Source: Mimachlamys varia
Taxonomy: Eukaryota > Mollusca > Bivalvia > Pectinida > Pectinidae
Assembly: GCA_947623455.1 (NCBI GenBank)
Contig: OX392540.1
Location: 6,527,432-6,591,431 of the forward strand
DNA length: 64,000 bases
Direction: 5' to 3'
Shown: positions 47,201 through 56,200 of the stretch, in pieces
Layout of the letters: the number at the start of each line of letters is the position of its first letter
Position numbering within the stretch: the stretch's first letter is position 1
Translations under genes and position numbers: made by a program
The notes under the pieces: generated by a model
Told to the model about the DNA's origin: nothing
The model's input: only the letters and a program-made list of their open reading frames with translations
Database searches by the model: none

Positions 47201-50200
47201 AGGACAAGTAGGGATTTAAAGGAAAAGTTGACAGACGGACGACGGATGCCGCACCATGGCATAAGCTTACTGGCCCTTGGGGCCAGGTAAGCTAACAAAA
47301 CTGGAGGAAAGATAGAAATGGTTTGAAAAATGACACATTTAAAGCCAAACAAACACACAAAGGCAGGACCATGTTGGTGAGGAGCAAGCAGATGTTAGAC
47401 CAGAATCTCAAATACTGATATTTAAAAGGTCCATAGGACCTGCTGTGTTCATTCAGAAGATCTTTGGTCTCTTTTAGATGACCATATATTTACTATTCTG
47501 ATTTACCCTTTGGTGAACTAGATCACCCAATGATCCCAAAATGAAATCAGATAATTTATCAAAACAACCTAGTTAACACTTAACTCTAGCAAGCTACAGT
47601 CCAAATTATTAAAAGAAACCATTGGATGATTTTTAACACATTTTATCACTGACCTTGAAAAGGGTCAAGGCCCCTAATTTGAACCTTGAGTATATGGCCT
47701 TTATTGCAGTAAGCTTCATATTACCTATCAAGTCACTTGACCAGATAGTTCTTTAGAAATTATTTCAAAATTAAAGGACTCTTCACCCAGGCGTAAGATT
47801 TAATTCACTGAGTGGGGAGGAAATATTGCACATCCAATATCATATGATTGATGGTAAGAATAATTTCAAGAAAAGTTCGAGATTCTATGGGTGATAAAAG
47901 ATCAGGATGATTTCAATGTAGGTAAGTTGTCTCACAACAAAATGACAACTAAAGCTCACAACATCAGGTAACAGCCAACAAAAGGATTATCAAGCAAGGA
48001 TGTTCAATGATCGAAGGATGTTCAATGATCGGAGGATGTTCAATAATCGGAGTATGGTAAATGATCAGAGGATGTTCAATGATCGGAGTATGGTAAATGA
48101 TCAGAGGATGTTCAATGATCGGAGTATGGTAAATGATCTGAGGATGTTCAATGATCGGAGTATGGTAAATGATCAGAGGATGTTCAATGATCGGAGTATG
48201 GTAAATGATCGGAGGATGTTCAATGATCGGAGTATGGTAAATGATCAGAGGATGTTCAATGATCGGAGTATGTTCAATGATCGGAGTATGGTAAATGATC
48301 AGAGGATGTTCAATGATCGGAGTATGGTAAATGATCGGAGGATGTTCAATGATCGGAGTATGGTAAATGATCGGAGGATGTTCAATAATCGGAGTATGTT
48401 CAATGATCGGAGTATGTTCAATGATCGGAGTATGGTAAATGATCGGAGGATGTTCAATAATTGGAGTATGGTAAATGATCGGAGGATGTTCAATAATCGG
48501 AGTATGTTCAATGATCAGAGTATGGTAAATGATCGGAGGATGTTCAATAATCGGAGGATGTTCAATAATCGTAAGATGTTCAATAATCGTAAGATGTTCA
48601 ATAATCGTAAGATGTTCAATAATCGTAAGATGTTCAATGATCGGAGGATGCTAAAAGCACCTTACCCTCAAGATGGTGGCCTAGAAAAACTTTGGAAATC
48701 TCTAACTTTAAGGCACATAACTATTTCTAAATTAAAGAAAACCTGCTGATACAACTTCCTTAAACATAAATCGCAATGAATTGATGGATTTTTTCTGTTG
48801 GATGATGATGATGATGATGATGACAAGGTCACTTCTGACTCGAGGACTCTCAGACTAGCAGCTATCGGAGCTGGAGAGGATACTTACCACGGGGACGACA
48901 TCCGGTTTTTTGGCGACCGGTGGCTTTTCCTGAGGCACTTGTTTCATCACAGTTTCTGAGGTCTATAAATGATAAACATTGCAATATGTTAATGATGTTT
49001 CATCACAGTTTCTGAGGTCTATAAATGATAAACATTGCAATATGTTAATGATGTTTCATCACAGTTTCTGAGGTCTATAAATGATAAACATTGCAATATG
49101 TTTATGATGTTTCATCACAGTTTCTGAGGTCTATAAATGATAAACATTGCAATATGTTAATGATGTTTCATCAGTTTCTGAGTTCTATAAATGATAAACA
49201 TTGCAATATGTTAATGATGTTTCAGTACAGTTTCTGAGGTCTATAAATGACAAACATTGCAATATGTTAATGATGCTTCATCAGTTTCTGAGGTCTATAA
49301 ATGATAAACATTGCAATATATTAATGATGTTTCATCACAGTTTCTGAGGTCTATAAATGATAAACATTGCAATATGTTAATGATGTTTAATCAGTTTCTG
49401 AGGTCTATAAATGATAAACATTGTAATATGTTAATGATGTTTCATCACAGTTTCTGAGGTCTATAAATGATAAACATTGCAATATGTTAATGATGTTTCA
49501 TCAGTTTCTGAGGTCTAGAAATGATAACCATTGCAATATGTTAATGATGTTTCATCAGTTTCTGAGGTCTAAAATGATAAACATTGCAATATGTTAATGA
49601 TGTTTCATCAGTTTCTGAGGTCTAAAATGATAAACATTGCAATATGTGAATTATTTATCCCTCAACAAATTTGCAGACCTACATTGAACATTTGGGTTAC
49701 TATAGATTACTCTTTGGCAGTAAAATACCCATGTTGCCAAATAATAAATTTCCACAACATTGTAGACTATTTTAAAACTGAAGTACACTGAACTCCACTA
49801 AATATCACTCCTGTTAATATCACATTCCTCTTTATATCAAGTTTTTTACAAGCACCATTTTTCTCTCTATTTAATCTATGTAATTTTATTTGGTTAATAT
49901 CATGATTTTGAGGTGAATTCCTCTTAATATCATGTTTCTTTTTAACCAATCACATAAACATCCAGAAAACGATGTCATTTCCATTGATTTCAGATACAAC
50001 TTTCTTAATATCACATTCCTGTTAATATCATGTTTTTGTCTGACAAATGCAATATGATATAAAGAGGACTGTACACTGTACAACAATGAAAGGTTTGGTA
50101 CTCACTAGTGTGGAGGTGCTGAGTTCTGTATTCTGGTTGCTATCGGGCAGCTGACTTTCTTCCTTCAATGCATCTTCTCGCTCCTTTAGCAGTTTGTTCT

Positions 50201-53200
50201 GTAGAAATAAGAACTTTATATATGACCACAGCTGTTCAGCAACAGGCACTTTTTAGATTTTATTTGTGTTGGGGGTTTGGGGTGGTGAGGAGGGGTAGAA
50301 TTACTCTTGTTCAATATTTGGTAATACTTGTTGGGGGCAGGAGTTTGGGATAGTTGGGGGTAGAATGACTAGCTTGTTATTTGGTTATTGATCTTTGGAA
50401 TTGGGGTAGGGGAGACTGAAGACTGGAGAAATCTTTTCTATGGATTAAAACTCGGACCACACCTAAGCGACCTGATCATGCACAGTTTGCTGGTTGTATG
50501 TGGTTTTAAAGCCTCTGTTGATACAGGCATATGAGGTGCAGAACTTTCTCACTATCACAACATTACACAGTCCTGCAAAACTATCATCGACCTAATGGCG
50601 GTTGGCCTAGGGGAATAACTGTATGATGATTTTACATTTTGACAGTTGGTTTTTCACAACACTGTTTCTATTACATGCAGTAATGGCCCTGTAATCAACT
50701 TCTACAATCTAGCATTAGTATGTGCAAAAATACAACAACAAAATCCATGCAATTAGAAACTCAATGTTATTTAGCAAAGCAGTCAATATTTTCTGTTCAT
50801 TAGCATCTGCTGTCACTCCAGACCTAAGAACCTGATCGTGCAGACCGAGGTTGTCCGATATTTGTAAAATGTCAAGAGTTTGTAAAAGGAATGTGGACAA
50901 GGATGGATGAGAGCCCATCCTACCTACCCTCAGTTCCTCCTCCTCCTTCTCCCAGCGCGCAGCCTCCTCTAGAGCTTCCTGCTCCTAGACAACACAAAAC
51001 AACACAAGGGCATCATGCAGTGAGGCGTACAACAGATCTAGAGGGATGTGGCGAGTACTTGGGTGTAAGGACCATCATATACTGTTTATATAGGGTAAGG
51101 CAGGACCTGTCATACACACATAGGATAAGGCGGGACCTGTCATACACACATAGGATAAGGCAGGGTCTGTCATACACATTTCGGATAAGGCAGGGCCTGT
51201 CATACACACATAGGGTAAGGCAGGGCCTGTCATACACACATAGGATAAGACAGGGCCTGTCATACACACATAGGGTAAGGCAGGGCCTGTCATACACACA
51301 CAAGATAAGGCAGGGTCTGTCATACACACCTAAGATAAGGCACGGTCTGTCACACACACATAGGATAAGGCAGGGCCTGTTTTACACACATAGGATAAGG
51401 CGGGGCCTGTCATACACACACAACATAAGGCAGGGTCTGTCATACACACATAGGGAGGTGTGATTTTTGAGGGACAAGACTGATACAGGATAAGGGAGGT
51501 GTGATTTTTGAGGGACAAGACTGATACAGGATAAGGGAGGTGTGATTTTTGAGGGACAAGACTGATACAGGATAAGGGAGGTGTGACTATTGAGGGACAA
51601 GACCTAACATTAATACAAGATAAGGGAGGTCCCTCTAAGAAGAGATCTTATATCAACAAAGGTTAAGTTTATTATTGTAGGGCAAGGTCTAACATCAACA
51701 TATAGTAAGAGGTTTCATTCTCTGTTACATCAACACAGGAGGTTGAGGAGAGATTATTGTCGGGGGTGGGAGTATCCTTACACTGACACCAGATAAATAA
51801 GGTACAGGAAAAGGGAGCAGTGATTTCATTTACGATAAGAAGACGGTTAAAATCATTAACTGTTATACAAATAGAGGCTTTGGAAGGGAATACATGCCAG
51901 GAATGTTTGGTGGGTGAAATAGAACATGGTTTTATATTTAATATCAAATTATGTTGTTAACAAGTTAATGCTTTGTTAATGGCAGGATATAAGGTGGAGG
52001 ACTCAGAGACTGGTTTAATTTAGAAAGCATCTGGCAAACATTTCACTATGAACAGGGCTAATGACTAGAGCTACATGACATGCATGGAGACAATCTTGGC
52101 CCGATTTCTCAATTGTATTCATTAAATTTGAAAATTCTTCTATGTAATAAAACTGATTTGGTATGAAAAAGGTTAAACACACCAGATTATTTATCCTTCA
52201 ATGCATTATAAATAACTACTTGTAGTAATTACATTGAGAAATCAGGATTGGTAGCTAAGTAACATGCAGTAAAATCAATTAGCAGCTTTTCTAAGTACAT
52301 GCCAAAATCTCTCCCAAAACAGATCAAGGTTTCCCCCTGTTTGGTAACATACACCTAATTTTCGAAAGTGAAATTTTATTAAGGATGTGAAATTAAAATT
52401 AAATCTAAGCAATCGATCAATTTTCTCTAAACTTTCCCATTTTTTTTTATATTAAATATTCCATTTCCTCCAAGTAAAATGCTGTTATTATCCCAAAGGC
52501 CTTAAATACAAAACCCAGAGGTAGAGAGAAAGTGGTAGCAGAATGTCAGACACTTTAACCACTCGTCACCACTCCCCTGCAGAGATGTTCAACCTTATTT
52601 CTATCTAGCAGATGACAGAAAAACATTTTAACCCAGAAGCCCACAAAAAAAATCTGTTTTACTTTCACCCTTAAGCTCTGACTTTAAAACTGCATCAAAT
52701 TAACACAAGAAATACGCGTATTTATGTCTCCCCTTTCGTGCTTTGTGAATGACATCAAAGTAAATACGGAATAATAAATCAGAGTTTTTATCCAAAAAAA
52801 CAGAACCCAGCAAAAAAATTCTTCCAAATTGGAGTCAGGTGATCAGTAAGATGGTACTAGTATTGTAACCAAATTTCAGTTCAATTGGATAACAATAACA
52901 CTTTGACAAGTGATTTTAACGCAAATGTTGCGGTCACGGCCGTGGCCGCCAGAAAAGCAATACCCTAGCAATTGCCTCGCTTCTCTCAACTATCGTAGAA
53001 GGCGAGACAAAAACCAGTAATTAATTTTTTATTTTAATCTAACGGGAGATTCCCTTTAGATAAGAAGAAAGACAATTTCACCATTGCGAGGCTGGATCAC
53101 TGACCTTTTTAATGATGACTGTATCCTCATCCTCCACGTCAATGCTTGATATGGAGTCGCGGTTGGACGACTGAGCGGGGTTAAAGGTCATCGGGGCATT

Positions 53201-56200
53201 TGGGGAGTCCGGGGATTGGACGTCTGACAATGATGCATCATCTCCGTCACAAACCATGATCACCATTTTGTCCCCAACACTTCGCAGCGCTCGCACTGCT
53301 TCCTGGTGGGTCGAGCCAAGTAGACTCTGTCCATTCACCTGGATACAGACAAAGTGGCATAGTGTTATCATGTCAATTCTGAAGCAGTTTACACCAAATA
53401 AATCCTTATTTCATTATTCACAATCTTACTCGTTTTTATAACACAATGTCTTTAAAAACATGAAACAAGCCTGAAACTATATCTGGGTTATTCTTACAGA
53501 CAAGCCGCCAAGGTGTCCGTAACAACCTGACTCCCAGGCTCTTTTCAATTGTAATTGTGAACAAGACACTAAGCTTTTAATATTAGCCAATTTAGGAGCT
53601 ATTCCAACAGCTAAATTAAAGCAGGCATTATGTGGTTCTGTACAGAAAATGGATGAGCAACATTTTATTTCCACAGCAAAATGAATATTAATTATCTTTT
53701 TATTTCAAAACATTAATTTTAAGATACTGGTATAAACTGCCTGTCCTACCTCGAGAATTCTCTGTCCTGTCTTCAGTCGGCCATCTCGACTCACAGCACC
53801 ATGATCATGTATCTGTCAACCGAGGTAAAAGTTTGGTCAAAATCTAACTATATTACACACATTTTCCACAGGTTTTCTGTCTGTTTAACACCAACCAATG
53901 GGGACCTTCAGAACCTACACTTTAGATAAGTTACATTAGGAGATATAATTATATATCTTACCTGAGATATAAACGTTCCTTTATCAACATTTACTTCTAA
54001 GTCTGTCACATTCACATTTTCCCATTAGAGGTATAACTATATATCTTACCTGAGATATAAACGTTCCTACATCAACGTTTACTTCTAAGTCTGTGACATT
54101 CACAATATCACATTAGAGAGGTATTATACAGTTAAAGTATGGGGTTGAGGGATATAGCAAGTTTGTATCCCCGAGACCAGGACTATTTCCCTAGGCCAAG
54201 CCGAGGAAAATAGGCAAGGTTGAGGGAAACCAGAAACTTGCTATATCCCTCAACCCCATAGCTTAACCGTTTTAATATACCAATACAAACAAGAAGAGTC
54301 CTAAGAGCACTTTCATCAAGTTCAGAGAATCGCGTCAATGCCATTATTTATGTGAAAACACAAGAAAGTGTCGTCTGCACATAAGTGGCGCGTTCAGCGA
54401 CAAGCTCCGCCTATCGCGCTGATAACCAATCAGTGAGCAACCTCTGCAACAAGCTCTGCACACCTCTCGCCCAATTGGCTCAGCGGAAACAAATGAGTGC
54501 AGGTGTGTTTTTAGCTCGGTAGGTGTGGGTGTGTTTTAGTTCTAAAACTACAACACAGCACTAAAACAAAGCTAAGCGAAGTCGAGACAAAAGTGGGAAT
54601 ATAGCCAATTTAACAAGTTAACTTTTAAATGGAGTAAATAAAGTAGAGGTATATAGAAATTATATATCTTACCCGAGATATAAACGTTCCTTCGTCGGCC
54701 TTCACTTCTAAGCCTGTGGCGTAGTTTTTAACACCACCTTTAATACTCATTCCTAAGTTTTCACCTGGTTTCTTAAAAATAATTAATTCCTGAAAACAAG
54801 ATCATAAGATAATTACATCACTATATAACCACAATAGGTGTACATAGAAACTGATTCTGTTTTTGGGTTCACAAGATATCCTATCTTGTACACAAGCTTT
54901 TTACTGTGGATAGAAACAAGACGGAGAGTGTTAAACACTTACAAAAGTGGAGATATAGCCGATTTAACAAGTTAACTTTTAAATGGAGAAAATAAAGTAG
55001 AGGTATATAAAAATTATATATGTTACCCAAGATATAAACATTCCTTCGTCGGCCTTCCTAACTTATACCCCCCCCCCCCCCCCCCCCCCAACTTTGCAAT
55101 AAAAAGTTTTATAAGGCAATGTTGATGACAAACAAATTTTGATCTGCAGATACATCTACACATCATCCCTAACATTAGTTTGTAGTTTCATTAAAATTGG
55201 TTCACAGGTTCGGGAACATTTTTTCAGCCAAAATATTCCAACAAAAACCTGTTTATAGTGACCTGGTTACCAAGGCAACCAAAAACCTGCAAAAAGTAAT
55301 GTGCATGCATATCTTCACATGGTCCATAACATTCATGTGAAACTTCATTAAAATTGGTTCACTGGTTTAGGAGGAGAAGACTAGTCAAAAGTTTCCAACC
55401 TGTGTATATGCCTGGAGAAAAAAGGAAATCTGCATATCTACAAAAAGACCATACTTACATGTAGTCCACTTGGAGGTGGATCGTGCCGAACACGGAGATT
55501 AATTTCATACGTCGGAGATATTAAAAGCATAACCGCCTCCTGGTGTGTCACCTGTGTAACATCTTTACCATTAACCTGAAGATATAACATGTATTTTATT
55601 TGTATATAATTTGCCTCAAGTGTGTTAGGACTGGTTTTTAGGAAGATTTGTCAAGCTTACAATTAAAACCATTACCTGACAAATTAACCATGAACTCTTT
55701 GCCTGTGTAATGGAGTTATTTCCCTTGACCCAGGCACTCGGTATTTTTTGAAAAATATAAACTTGTACTTCAAATTTACCATGTATTTTCATTTTTTCAA
55801 CTTGAATATCAAGGCATGATCAATTCATCTCAGGCAATTCTTACTTCTAAAATTACTCTTAGAAGTTTAATTTATATCATACCACTGGTGAAATGGATAG
55901 AAATGTGGTCCGCTGACATTCCCTGCCAAAATTCCTCATATATATATCAATAAAATTTTGATTGAAAAAAAGCGAAAATTGTACTGTAGCAAGCATGGAA
56001 TCAATCTTTGTTTGTACCGGAAATGAGGCTAAGGAATTGTGAGTAGTGATGTAACATACTTATACTTTTTTGTATTAAGAAAACAAAAGTATTTTCGACC
56101 GGGCGGGAATTTCCTCTGGCAGTGGCAGACGTTAGGAAATGCCCAGGTTGGAATTCCTGCCCATAGCAGACAGAGTTAAAGCACGGTACTAGACAAAACT

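Noticed and set aside
50891..51463. 190-codon plus-strand frame and overlapping antisense frames
   Set aside because: Produced by the 30-bp minisatellite; the first part is the antisense of scrib exon 8.
53960..54115. Mutually exclusive alternative PDZ4 exons
   Set aside because: The copies lack the 5' half of the exon, the carboxylate loop and any acceptor.
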